A stretch of DNA of 64,000 nt, from the NCBI GenBank assembly GCA_034336665.1, contig JAPFBE010000002.1:15974906-16038905 (forward strand), written 5' to 3'. A program made the translations under genes and the position numbers. This document shows, piece after piece, positions 13,752 to 25,060 of the stretch (within the stretch, counting starts at the first letter, position 1; the number at the start of each line of letters is the position of its first letter). The notes under the pieces are model-generated. The model made no database searches. It had not been told where the DNA came from and worked only from the letters and a program-made list of their open reading frames with translations. This DNA is from Luscinia megarhynchos. Taxonomy: Eukaryota > Chordata > Aves > Passeriformes > Turdidae.

Positions 13752-14024
13752 TCACAAACCTCGCATCCTAGAGCCTGGGAGCTGTGAGACCGGCTTCACC
13801 AGTCTCAGAGCGACCTGTAAACACTCCTTGTCCAGATGATACACAAGATATGTAATCATAGCCTTATCTGGTAGCATGTCGGCCAATTTGAGGTTAAACA
13901 GCTCCTGCCCCTTGTGCAATGTCCCACTCACATGGACCAGCAGTTCTCTGGAGAACCTCACCGTGCCATGTACAGTATCACAGCACCACTCTTCAGCCAA
14001 AACTGCAGCAAACTGTTTTCTAAC
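13752..14024 (-). CDS. Unidentified coding-like segment, possible exon or old retrocopy
   Basis: A 90-codon minus-strand frame, open from 14024 to a stop at 13752-13754, reads like real protein. It has well-mixed amino acids, a hydrophobic/charged alternation suggesting helices, and a stretch reading LADMLPDKAMITYLVYHLDK. Possible splice signals are a TTTGCTGCAG acceptor near 14011 and a weak GCGAG|GTTTGT donor just before the stop. There is no ATG at the beginning, so if genuine it is an internal or terminal exon or a relic of a processed gene copy. I recognise no family. The plus-strand frame over the same bases is a shadow. Confidence 0.22.
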   Translation of the reverse strand, partial: VRKQFAAVLAEEWCCDTVHGTVRFSRELLVHVSGTLHKGQELFNLKLADMLPDKAMITYLVYHLDKECLQVALRLVKPVSQLPGSRMRGL

Positions 14025-14029
14025 CTACT

Positions 14030-17000
14030 CCTATCAGTGTTTCCTTGCTTGTGTTTGGTAGGGCAGTGAAGCCCTTGGGTGTGTTTTATACTTTAATCTG
14101 CAGCATGAAGACCAAATTCCTCAGAATCCTGACAGACCCTGGCCACAACAACCTCAACTAGAAACAAACTGGTCAGCTTTTCCCTACCTAAATGCTCTCT
14201 GTGTGTGCCATTAATTCAAATGATTGCAAATATCCGTGCCTTAAGCTCTCTGGGAAGAACTCTCAGAAATCAACCCAGTCCTTCAGGAAAACACAGCAGA
14301 CATCCATCTCTTAGCAGGTAGATTTCCCACAGAGGCTTAAAATTGTGATATACTGGTCATAAAGGTGACATTTTTCTAACAAGTAAGCAGAAAAACATTA
14401 CACCATTACTTGGTTGACCATTAACCAGCTGATGCTGTTTTGAATAGCAAGTATCACAGTTCTTCCTGCTACTATCTACATTCTGATGGATAGCATGAAG
14501 GACCAAATCCTGGCTGGCTGTACATGTCCAGACTTCAATGTACTTAAAGGTTTTGGTCTCTAAGAAGAGCTGGGGCCATGCTGCTGACAGAGAAAGCACA
14601 GACACGCTGAAGTTTGCACACAAAGTGAGACAGGCAGGGAAAGAGGACAGGGCAAGGAGAGTATCTGCTGGGCAGTAGGTGAGCCTATGGCACACGGTGA
14701 CACTACTAAGGCAAGTGAGCACTACAAATAAAAGCAATGCAAGCAACTTGCACTTAGGTAATGTGAGTTTAGAATATATACCCAACCGTGGTTCTCAACA
14801 ATACATTGTGAATTGTTAGCTCTGCTTCACTGACAGTGGTCCTGGGTGAGTCAGAGGTGCAGGCTCCTATTTCCTAGTTCTTCAGTCTTGATAAAATGTA
14901 AAAAGAGAGTGCAATCTCGAGAGGATAATGGTCACAGCAGCAATGAACTGCTGAAACACGCAGTTTTTTCTTGACATTCAGCATCGCTCAGTAGAGGGCA
15001 GCAGCACCTCAGCTTAGTGCCAGACTGTGCCCAGCAAAGCAAGAATTCCTGGAAAAAAAATCTTCCTATTCACAGCTGGGAACTAGTATATGAGAAAATA
15101 CAAAATTTTGAATAATAACAGTAAGCAAAGTTGTTCTGGTGAACAGAAAAATGTTCAGATCAAAGATTAGGTTTCCAAGTTTGTGCGCAACAAAAAAAAA
15201 CTGGACACCTTCCTACCTTCAACTGCAAATGTACTCTGCTGGAAAGATAAATTGAAGCACATAAAATAAACAAACCAAATAAATTTTAGAAAGGAGAGAA
15301 ATTACCTAATTATAATTCAGTGTACACATCTTGATGCAACAGAAAAAGTGATGTCACTACTGAGCAATTAGCTAACAAAATACTGCTGTTGTTCAGGGCA
15401 CTTTAGAAGTGAAGCAGCTCAGAATCCCCAGCCTGAACCTACAAGAATATTGCAGGTGCTTGTTTCTCACACTTAATGAGACTTGCTTCCCTTAATGTCT
15501 AGAAAAAACTTTCACACTTTTCATCAGTGTCAGGCGAGTTCACCCCACAGCCCCAGCCCGAGTGTGGTTGCACACCTCGGTGTGACTGGCAGGTCACACA
15601 GTTACTCCTGGTTTGTGTTTAGCACTGTGGGGACGTGGGCTGTGGCTGCCACCAGGATTCCCCCTTCCAGGCATGCTGCAGTGATCTCTGCCAGCCCCAA
15701 GCCAGCCTGGCCCGGTCAATCCAGGACTCCCTGTTGGTCCAGCCTCCTGGCACTGACCTCAAGTCCTAAAAAGTCTGCACCACCCTGAAACACTGCTCAA
15801 AACGGAGTGCCTAGGAACAGGCTTTCCTGAAGTCAACAAGATAACAAGGCCATTTAATCATCCAAAAATATGTGGCCCCAGCTTTGTCCCTCAAGGATAT
15901 AAACATCTCTTTTTAACCACATTTGGCAGCAACAGTCTTTCTCCTGGATTTCAGCTTTCTAAAACATTCATAGGAAAGCTGATCCTTGCATGACTCGAGT
16001 GAACATTGGATGGTACATGGGGAAACCAACATCTTGTAGAGACAGAGGTTAAACCTGTGTCTGGGGCAATGTGTTTCAGTTCACTTTACACTGCTGTGCC
16101 CTTTTCTGTCAAAAGGATACATTTTTTGAGAGAGGAATCTCTCCATGCTCACGTCTTGACAAGAAATGGATTGAAAATTGGAGGAAAAAAGACAGTGTAG
16201 GGAAAAAAGATGCAACTCAGAGGACACCTGAAAACAGGCTTTCAGCCTGTAAAATGAGACAGGGCAGTGCTTGTTCTGCAAGTCTTGGCATGGCTGAGGT
16301 GCAAGATCTGCTTGGAGGAGACTTGTGTTTTCAGGCCCAGGTGGATGTGAACAAAACCCAGACTTCTGCAACAGAAGCTGAAGCATAAAACCCCCGAACC
16401 AACTAGATTCTCATGAGGTTAACTGGCATTTTATGAGTACTGGTGATTGGCCATAGTCTTCTAGACAAGCATTCTGATGTAGGCATCTCAGCATGTTTAA
16501 TAAGCCTGGAGGATTTTTCTCTAAAGCATCAAGAGGGGAAGGGGTAGTAACAGCATCCCAGGGGATCCCTGCTTCCCACTGGACACTCATATTAATCTCC
16601 TCAAACCTAACTCCCCCCTAAATGCTGCTGAGGCCTCAGCCTCGACATTAGGTCTGGTCCTAGAAGCTATACTTTAGGGAGGATAGAGGTATGGTGGTCT
16701 GGGAGCAGAGCTGAGCAAGAAGAATGACAAAAGGCTGGGAAATACAGCCTGTGAGGAGCAACCTCAGCACTGTTTACTGAATAAAAACCACTGAAGAGTA
16801 CCAAAAACAGACCCAGAAACTCTCTGAGATATGTAGAAAAATACCCATTTCAGAGGGATGCTGTAGAAGATCTCCCAAGGCCTGTTTCCAGGGTAACTTT
16901 GTACAATTCTATGAAATATCAGGTTTAGAGATCAGTCTAGAGTAACAAGGGCAGCAAAGAAAACAGTCTAATAGTTTTATCTGGTTTTTACAGTCAAGGA

Positions 17001-19372
17001 AATTGGAAGCAAGGACCTAATCCCTTGACTCTGAGGTATTGCAGTTTTCAGATGAAATATTCTCACAAAACTCCCTGCAACAAAACAAAGGCATGTTGTG
17101 CTTTAGCCTGAGTACCAGTAAATAATTTAAGTTGCCACTGTTCAGTTTCTCAATGTATGGGATGCAATTTCCTCTTCCTCCCTCGAATGCCATCCCTGTG
17201 TCACCCAACTACAGCCCCTGCTATGTTTGCACAGTGCAAACCTAAGCTCCAGCAGCAGGACACTTCAGTGAGGGACATGGGCAAATATGCCAAAGCAAGA
17301 CCAAAGGCCCAGCGTGAGAATAATCATCAGCCTGGTCCTCAGCTTGCCTTGTAACCCTTTAGAGGTGCTAGCAAAACTAACCTGAGCATCAACATGCACG
17401 AGCCACAGGTTATGAGGATCCTATCTGCTTGTATTGGTCCTACCACAGTGATGACTGGATCATGCTGGGGTGTTTCAAAAGATAGAATTCAGTCAGTAAA
17501 CATCAGGAAAGAGGGATGACATCCCACCAAAAATCAAGGCTCCATACTCCAGCAAGACATGCAGGTCTAGACCATGAAGTGGACAAATGCTCTACTTCTG
17601 CCCCATGCTTGAGTAGCAATGCCTAGAAGGAAGGAAAACATCAGCAAAGCCAAGGAAAACGGGCATGCTGTGGGTACACAATGCAAAAGCACAAAGTCAC
17701 TCCCTTTCTCTGTGTGCCTGTTTGTTTCTGTTGTGCAGTCAATTCTTCACACTGACCTTCTAAGGACAGGCACATTAGGGAATTTCAGATGGTGCTGTAA
17801 TGTCTTGGCCATTGAAAACTCTTCCTTATTTTGTCTGAAATGTTCTGTGGGTGCTTTCTTTAGCAGCTTTATTGGCTCTGCTGCAGATTGTTTTTGTGCT
17901 GGCTTGAAGGAATATCAGGTAGTTTGGGAGGGGGGAAGATTATTTTTGTTATTTTTTATTTTAGAATCACTAGTTTAATAATAGGAACTAATTTGTCAGT
18001 TTTTATATTCGTAGTGATCCCCCATTTTCTTATATTCTTAGTCCCACTGTTCATACTGAGTCGTGGTGAGCACTATATAACTCTGGAGGGAGAACACATG
18101 CTGAGAAATAGGTGTGAGAGTTTTGCCATTCCTAAATATGTGGCCAGTTACTGTAAAAAGGAAAATAACCTTCCAGGGATGTTGCAGAACTCTCCAAAAT
18201 GTCTGTGTGGTGCTGGTGAGAAACTGCACATCAACTCAGCTCCAGGGGTGAACAGCTCCCAGAGTACTGGAGGGAAGAAAATTTCCAGTACTAGAGGGAG
18301 GAAGATTGTCCTCTTCCCTTCTCCTGAGAGGTTCTGCAGCATTCCTGTCCTTCCTATGGCTTCCCTCCCCTAGCTGAACAGCTGAACAGATGCCATGACT
18401 ATCCCAGACACTTGACACTGGACACTAAGTCTGAGTTTGGGCCTGAAAATGTGACCTCCAATGTCCAGCTATCTCTCAGCCTTGTTTGCAAATCATAACA
18501 GCAGTTTTTCATTCAGGTGAAGGAGAGCAAGGAGCATCCTAAGGACACTCTAATCCATGAGTACCAGTGTGTGTTAGCCAAGACTACCACCTCTTCAGAG
18601 TCTTCCTTTCCAGTTAAAAGAGCATGCTGCTCCAGCACCTACCTCTGGTATAGCCACAGATGGAGTAAATGCTGTGTTTTCTGTCAGGTGGGAGCTCATT
18701 AGCCCTCCTGCTGTGTCTCCTGTTCTCCACCCTGGTTTGCCAACCTTTTTTCAGGGATGCTTTGCCCTCCAAGGAAGTCTGAACCCTGCTGTGATGGAGT
18801 TGCTTGCTGCTGTCTGCCCTCTGAGCCTCTGCTTTATGCACCCCATGTGTCAGTTAACCTTACCACCTCCAGTTCTCAGAACTGTTGGAACTGCTCTGCT
18901 GTTTGCCCTGCATTTTGGTCTTAAAAGTGGCCATTTAAGACTAGGCCTGTCCTCCTTGAAAAGCAGCCAGAGTCCATACTGTTCTCGCCTGCCAGCATTC
19001 CCCAAATCTCCTGCTTATTCTTCCACCCAGACCTCATTTTTATTTCTCTTCCGTTTTAAAACTTTGTAAAACTTAAAAATAGCTCCTTGCAAGTTCAGAG
19101 AAAAAGCTCAAGCCAAGAAAAAAATATTGCAACAACAAATCAGATAAGATGAAAAAAGAAAGGGAAAGGGGGGAGGGCATGCCACAAATTATATCACTGT
19201 CAACATGGAAATGCTTAAAGAATGCATATTGAGAAACAACAGGAATTAAGAGGCCACAGCTGTGTGATGAGAAGTGATAAGAAACTGCCATCCTTTAATA
19301 AGGAGTCCTAGGAAACATGCTTCAAAAGCCCCTTTTCCCCAGGCCCCCCAGTCTCAAAACAAACAGTACCTG
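14030..19372. other. Non-coding stretch, nothing recognised
   Basis: AT-rich and CpG-poor throughout, apart from a slightly GC-richer patch at 15.55-15.75 kb. The open frames (up to 142 codons at 14357-14785 minus, 161 codons at 17888-18373 plus) show no domain or exon signature that I can support. No dispersed repeat was recognised. Confidence 0.5.
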
Positions 19373-19445
19373 CAAAAAAACCCCAACAAAATGGAACAAA
19401 ACAAACCCCCCCAAAAAACCAACAAAAACCAAAAAAACACCCCAC
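19373..19445. repeat. A/C-rich low-complexity tract
   Basis: About 70 bases composed almost only of A and C on the plus strand ('caacaaaatggaacaaaac', then runs of C and A). This is typical low-complexity purine/amino-biased DNA. The translated Asn/Lys/Pro-rich frames across it are artefacts of the composition. Confidence 0.9.
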
Positions 19446-19812
19446 ATCATCATAAGGAAAAAGAAACCCTTGATTTACCCTTGTTTGGGATTAAAGAAGA
19501 GTTGAGGTGGATCAATGAGCAAATAAAATACATATGGTAAAGGCTTTTAAGACCATCAGTGAAAAAATGAGGAAGAAAAGGGAGAGGGTGGTGGTGCAAA
19601 TAACAGTACAAACTCTGCAATTGTTACTAGTCTGTCAACAAACATACTTTAGGGATTTTCTTGCTAAGCCAGAGGGATATATAGTGACAGTGGAGGATTC
19701 CAACCCTTCACGTTTATTTAAAGCTGTCCACACACTTTGATCAGAAACACACACAAACTTTCATGTTGGAGGAATCTTAGGTAAATGTCTGTTTTAGCAA
19801 CTGTTTATTTGA

Positions 19813-19870
19813 TTTTTTTTTTTTTTGGGGGGGGTTTGGTTTTGGGTTTTGGTGGATTTTTCTTTTTTTT
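19813..19870. repeat. T/G-rich low-complexity tract
   Basis: Fourteen T followed by eight G, then TTTGG-type units and a final run of T. It lies only 370 bases from the A/C-rich tract and is roughly its complement in composition, so the two could in principle pair. The 133-codon open frame over it (Phe/Gly-rich) is a composition artefact. Confidence 0.9.
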
Positions 19871-20716
19871 GTCTGCTATGCAAACTTTTCACATAAAAAA
19901 CAGAGAAAAGCACTTTCACTCCTGCCGGGTCTTGAAAATATCATCCTTCTGGCTATTTATTTATTTTAAGCGCTGTGCTGGGGACCTGAGCACTTTGCAG
20001 AGCAGTTTAAGTGCAAATACATCTCAGCTCTACAGGATGTTCTTTCAATTGTACCTTGGTCTGATCTCTTCTGGATTGTCTATAATGCTGCCAGCTTTAA
20101 CTGTGAGTTGGGAAATAGTTCATGGGCTAATTAAAAGCTCCAGCTTCTGGGGCCTTGGAACTGTGTGCTATTTAGTTTCCCTCTAGAGAAAGGATACCTG
20201 CACAGATATAGGGAAAAGTCTGGAAGTGCCACGTGAATGCACCCAAGAGCCTGGAAATGCAGAACATAAGTTTAAAAGTAGATTGAATTCTTTATAATAT
20301 TTAAAATAATGCAACTGAAGATTTGGGAAATGCCAGGGTTGGCAGGAGTGAAATTGCATAACACCCTAGAGGTTTAAGTGTTGATTGAAATCAAACAATT
20401 AACAATAAGAAACTATAATAAAAATTAAAAACAGGAGAAAATAAATATTTGGCAAGAGATTGAAACCATAAACATCCTACTCTAAATTTTGCATTTTTAG
20501 AGTTGCTTGAATTACTCTAAATACTATTAGAAAAGAAAACCAGAGCTTGGAAAGAATGAAGCTCTTGAGTTAGGTAAGTATCTCGTTAGCACAGGTTGAT
20601 TTTTCAGAGGAAACCAGTCTGTCTGTGACAGTAACAAAGTGCATTGCACTGAAAAACTCAGCCTTGTACTTGGGGGGCTCAGCACAGGCTCTGGTGCTAG
20701 TGCTAGCCATTTGTTA
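19871..20716. other. Non-coding stretch, nothing recognised
   Basis: No gene or repeat recognised. The part near 19.95-20.18 kb ('ttaagcgctgtgctggggac' and onward) has a slightly CNE-like, motif-mixed texture, but nothing specific enough to call. Confidence 0.45.
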
Positions 20717-20753
20717 TAAACAAACAAACAAACAAACAAACAAACAAACAAAA
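20717..20753. repeat. (CAAA)n microsatellite
   Basis: Eight to nine perfect copies of the tetranucleotide CAAA (AAAC). The track is uninterrupted, so it is probably length-polymorphic between individuals. Frames reading Lys-Gln-Thr-Asn or Phe-Val-Cys-Leu repeats here are artefacts. Confidence 0.98.
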
Positions 20754-22180
20754 TGTCTTTTGGTGGAAGTTAACTTCCTTCCCCCAGTCACACAAGCTGT
20801 GCTCAGGTTATGTAGGCAAATATTTATCATTTGATAAGGGGTTATGATCTGCTGACCTTGGTATTAGTCTTGATTGCCAGTAAAGCAGAGTTCTTAAAAG
20901 CTGTTGTTATAAGCAGTGAGCCAAACTAGTCAAAAGTTTCCTGTGTAATTTATGTCAGGTTGCTCTGAGGTTGGTTTTTTTTGTTGGTTTTTTTTTTTTT
21001 AACTTTATGTTCTCCAGAGAGCCATGCTCTGGTGGTTGGTAGGAACTACAGATCAGCTGGCAAGATCTACTCATCAGCTCCAGCTTCAGATGTCCCTGCG
21101 CTGAATGCCTGGGAGGGTGATGGGTACATGTGGTGAAAAAAGTGCCCTGCAATTTTCTCACCCTGTGGACAGGACAAACGGGGTGAGGAGAGCAAAAGAT
21201 CAGAGCTTTGTGTGAACAGACAGCCAGATAGGCAATCATAATGCTTGAATTGTTTGCTCCTAGTCTGTGCCCACTACTATGCCCTTGAATTTGGGATTTT
21301 AGATTTATTGTAATGACACTGGAGCACCTACTGTAGGTCAGAGTTTGCAAACTCCTGCTCAAGATCAAGACATTAAACACAGCCTGCAGAATACTCTTAG
21401 GGTGGGAGTGTGCTGTGTTCAGTGTGTGAGTGTCCTATGTGCCTGTCTGACCTAAAATACACTCAAAAACAATCAAGTGAAAAAAAGAGAGAACGTCTGA
21501 GACCCAAGTTTCAAATAAAGGCAGTTGCTGTGCTGCTTTCTGGAAGTAATTCTTCTCATTACTCACATGTACATCACACGCTCAGAAGCATTTCTCAACC
21601 TCAGAAGTTTCGTATATTCACTCTAGGAATGCAGTCATCATCTTCCTGGGTACACGCTTCCAGTTTTCCAGGAAGAAAACCAACAGGAATGGAGCAAGTG
21701 ATCATATCTGATAAACCTGAAAGCTGCTGTAATGAACAATGCTGGGGTGTCAAAACTCTTCAGTGCCTGCCAAAAGATGGCCAGTGGCTAAGTAGAAATG
21801 GGGCTCTACCAGCAAGGAGCTGAGCATTTGTCCTTCATAAAGCAAAGCTTGCTCATGACTCAACATACACATGAGTGAACCCAAAACAGCCCATTCTTTC
21901 TTTCTTTTTAAAGATTTGCTTTGTCCACCTCTTCATTGAATGCTTTATATAGCCTGGAGGGCATACTGAGCCGTGTCCAAACTGCATCTAACACTTTAAC
22001 CACAACTAGCTGTTAAAAAATAAAAATAAGCTCAGATCCCTATGCTGTTCACACTAGACGTATGCATGCCAAGATTCTTTAAAAGTGAGTAATACTTTGA
22101 AGAACGTTTGGTTTCAAGTTGTTTTAATGTCTCTCTCTAATCCCATTCCCAAACTTTGGGGCATCCATCCCTTAGATTTC
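20754..22180. other. Non-coding stretch, nothing recognised
   Basis: The 141-codon minus-strand frame at 20955-21380 and the 137-codon plus-strand frame at 21410-21823 have no recognisable domains and read as chance frames. A T-rich run sits at about 20978-21000. No dispersed repeat noticed. Confidence 0.5.
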
Positions 22181-22308
22181 TTATAAGCTCCTATCTCCCA
22201 TCACGTGGGGGTTATCGTAGTCCAGTGATGTCCAGATCTGTAGCACCTTCTCCTCAATATACACATACTGCTGGTGAGGGTCCTTAAAAGTGTCAGTGCC
22301 ACAAAGTA
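22181..22308 (-). CDS. Possible terminal exon of an unidentified gene
   Basis: On the minus strand a pyrimidine-rich tract ending CCAATTCTAG at 22309 is a good 3' splice acceptor. The frame that follows encodes about 42 residues beginning VLCGTDTFKDPHQQYVYIEE and ending at a TAA at 22183-22181. Composition is protein-like (Asp/Tyr/Trp present, no low complexity). The reading frame also stays open upstream of the acceptor to 22411, so openness alone is weak evidence. I do not recognise the peptide. If genuine it would be the last coding exon, or a relic of one, of a minus-strand gene. Confidence 0.22.
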
Positions 22309-22411
22309 CTAGAATTGGGTTAAAGACAGAAGTGAAAGAAAGATAAATTTTTCTGGACATGAAGAGCCATACAGGAGGTCTTGGAGAGGGTGGATGTGAG
22401 GAGATATGCAA

Positions 22412-23438
22412 AGAGTGGAGCAGATGCCATGATCTTCCTCTCCTGAGGGAATACTGCCTGCAGCAAAGGATTTTGCCAAACTGGTATGTGAAGTGCTGGT
22501 GCCTGGGACAGGTGCCTTCCTCTGCCTACCTCCTTCTTGGTGACAGGAGCTATTTGTGATCTTGCAGTGATGACAGCAAGGCCCAGCTAGAGTCCTGCAA
22601 ACACACTGCTGTGCAAGCAGTCTGTCCAAATCAAGTTTCTGGACAGTGTTAATTCATGCTGAGATTCAACAGGTGGACAAAATGAGTGAAAGTGCTCATA
22701 AGAGCAGTAGGAGGGGATGTGAAAGTTGTCTATCAAAGACAAGCATTTTAACCCTCAGCATCTTCATCAAATGTTAGTTGTGTTCCCTTAAGTTCTCTTC
22801 TTGAGTTTTATTTATTTGAAAACAACAGTGTACTTCAGGATGCCTGACTGGCTCCTTACTGCTTGGAAGGAGAGTAGATTTTGCCTACCCAAGCAAAGTA
22901 TTTCCCTTTTTCTGAGGCTAGCAGATCATCCCCTGTGAGGCAGAAACAGCAAATTAAACTGGACCAAGAGCAGACTACTTAGTTTAGGACACTAAACATT
23001 TCAAGCAATTTACCTACTCTAGAGCCCAGACATATCTTGAGAAGGGGGTAAATTCTTTCTCATGACCACAATCATGGGGAAGGAAGGGGTGAATCAGAGC
23101 AAGAGCATGCTAAGGCTTTTCATCAGCTCCTGCAGGGGCTGGTTTCATGCCTCCCCCCATGCTGTTCTGTGAGTCTATACACTCACAACCCAGACTCCTG
23201 CCAGCAAAACACCAACCTCTTGAAGGATTTCAGCTGTGTCTCTCATCTTCCTCTTCCAACACCTGCTGGATGCTCCCTCCCTCCCTCTCATGAGCATATC
23301 ACATCTTGACTGCAAAGTCCTCCAAGACCTCTCCACACCGAATAAAGTCAAACCTGAATTTAAGGCACACTTTGCAGAATCGCATTGTTAGCAGCCCTGA
23401 TGCATGGACCTGCCTTGACACAGGCCAGCAATTTAAAG
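22412..23438. other. Non-coding stretch, nothing recognised
   Basis: CpG-depleted sequence leading into the CpG cluster that begins near 23.52 kb. No repeats or RNA genes seen. Confidence 0.5.
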
Positions 23439-23478
23439 GATCAGGGAGTTAGGAGATCAGGGAATTAGGAGATCAGGA
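23439..23478. repeat. Short tandem repeat, 16-bp unit, 2.5 copies
   Basis: Two copies of a 16-base unit (gatcaggga-g/a-ttagga) at 23439-23454 and 23455-23470, followed by a half copy. They differ at one base, so the duplication is recent or conserved. It lies immediately upstream of the CpG cluster. Confidence 0.9.
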
Positions 23479-23519
23479 CCCTGAACTAATGGCTGCTTCC
23501 CAGAACTTTCCTACGTAGC

Positions 23520-24215
23520 TGGCAGGGGCGGTGATTGCCCTGTATCGCCGCTCTGTTCCTCTCTACGGGTGGGCACATCCATTGTGTGGCTCGTGCCAAT
23601 CCCCGCTCCAAGGGGCAGCTGGGCTGCTGTGGGAAGTGCCCAGAGCAATGTCCCAGGCCCCTGATCAGCCCTCCTGACTTCCCCCTGGCCCTTTTGTTGG
23701 CTCTGCACGGCGGCAGGCGGCCGCGCGCGCTGCGTGACTTTCTCCATGCCGGGGAGATCCTTGAGATGACATGATGGACATTCCTCCTTTGAACCCAGCC
23801 CAAGCCCATGCCAGAAAGGCCCGTGATAGATTCCCCGTGCCATCCTGCAAAACAGGCTGAATTATAGCACCTTTTAACCACGGCCCAGGGTAAACAATAC
23901 AGCCTGTACCACGGCTCATAAACAGTCCTCATTATTACAAAGGGCATTTCAAACGCCGTGTGCTACGGCCTGACCTTAAAAGCTATAGACAATCTAGCGG
24001 AGCACAGACGGTTTCATAAAGTACAATCACTTCCTGCAATTCTTGGGGCAGTGCAGCCGGAGCCGTGCAAATCCTGTTTTCCCTGCATTGTTTCCTGCAT
24101 GTGAATATCATCAGTCTAATGGTGCTCGTAACCATGGCACTCGTTAAACAGGAGCAGGGAGACTTGTGATAAAGCCATCCAGGACTCCAAGGATTTGCAT
24201 GGGGCCAGCAACCTT
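23520..24215. promoter_or_regulatory. CpG-enriched, CNE-like candidate regulatory block
   Basis: Counting by eye, about 28 CpG dinucleotides fall between 23520 and 24150, where the preceding 700 bases hold only one or two. The core at 23705-23735 reads gcggccgcgcgcgc. From 23840 on the CpGs are spread among short AT-rich words (attatagcac, taaacaata, tcataaac, attattacaa) in the mosaic style of deeply conserved non-coding elements. A perfect POU octamer ATTTGCAT lies at 24193-24200. No exon or transcription start was identified. It could be a distal enhancer, or a small CpG island promoter of an unannotated transcript. The 153-codon minus-strand frame over the CpG core is judged a GC-composition artefact. 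Confidence 0.4.
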
Positions 24216-24609
24216 GGCTGGACAAGGCAGAGTTGCCAGCATTCGCTTCAGAAGATCAAACAAGCAAAATATGCAAAAGAGAAGTGCTTTAAGAACAGCT
24301 ACTGGATAAAACTGAAGTCAGACCCAGGTTTAGGTCAGTCAGGCTGGTGGGAGCACAGTGATCCCCTCCCTGCTCAGTGGGGGCACTGGCTGTCTTTGGA
24401 GAAAGCCTTTGCTCCTGCCTGAGGGGCCACATGCCTGCAAGAACATTAGAGATATACTCACAATAGCATCTGCACAAGGCAAGAGCAGATCTGTGGGAGG
24501 TGCAGAGGTCAGGAAGGATCACACCTCTCTCCACCTTAGTCACCTCTACATTTCCCTGCGTACAGGAAAAAAAAGCATTGGACAGAAGTATGACTGCAGA
24601 AGATGTAAC

Positions 24610-25060
24610 TGAAGGTAGATCCTTGGCAGTATAATCAGTTTATGCTCTGGATGAGATTATTAACGACTCTGATTTATTTACTATCTCTGTAGGGGTTTAA
24701 TGTTTCCAGACAACACCAAGACAGTACCTGCCTGGTGTATTCATGACTGCCAAACATTTCAAACATTACATTTTTACAGAGAAGTCCACATAAGTGAGTG
24801 TACACAATTACACATTTGCCAAACAAAAAGCTAATGGGCTGCTCAGCAGGCATCTGGCCATCATCAGACGCCTCAGTGCTTTGCAGTCTTTGCCACATTT
24901 GGGAACTAAAGCATACTTGAAGGCACCTGATCAACAAGATGTTGGAGGTGTAATTGCCCCATAAAAGGTTTAATTTACAGACTGCTGTATCCCTTAATGA
25001 AACCAATAGCGCCGAGCCTGACCTCGGTGCACAAGGCAGCACCCGCAGAGACAGAACCAG
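24610..25060. promoter_or_regulatory. CNE-like candidate enhancer with CArG box
   Basis: This 450-base block has dense, non-repetitive homeodomain-type words (attattaacgac, gatttatttac, acaattacac, gtaattgcc, gtttaatttac, ccttaatg) and several CpGs near its right end. It contains a perfect CArG box, CCATAAAAGG, at 24959-24968, the consensus bound by SRF-type MADS factors. I read it as the right arm of the regulatory cluster that starts at 23.5 kb. Sequence conservation was not tested. The 122-codon minus frame over it is considered chance. Confidence 0.35.

Noticed and set aside
19785..20186. 133-codon plus-strand frame rich in Phe/Gly
   Set aside because: Runs through the T/G-rich low-complexity tract, which supplies the Phe and Gly codons.
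23486..23947. 153-codon minus-strand open frame over the CpG cluster
   Set aside because: Frames are open in several phases on both strands because the DNA is GC-rich. The translation is Arg/Cys/Gly-rich with no domain, and no splice or start context stands out.
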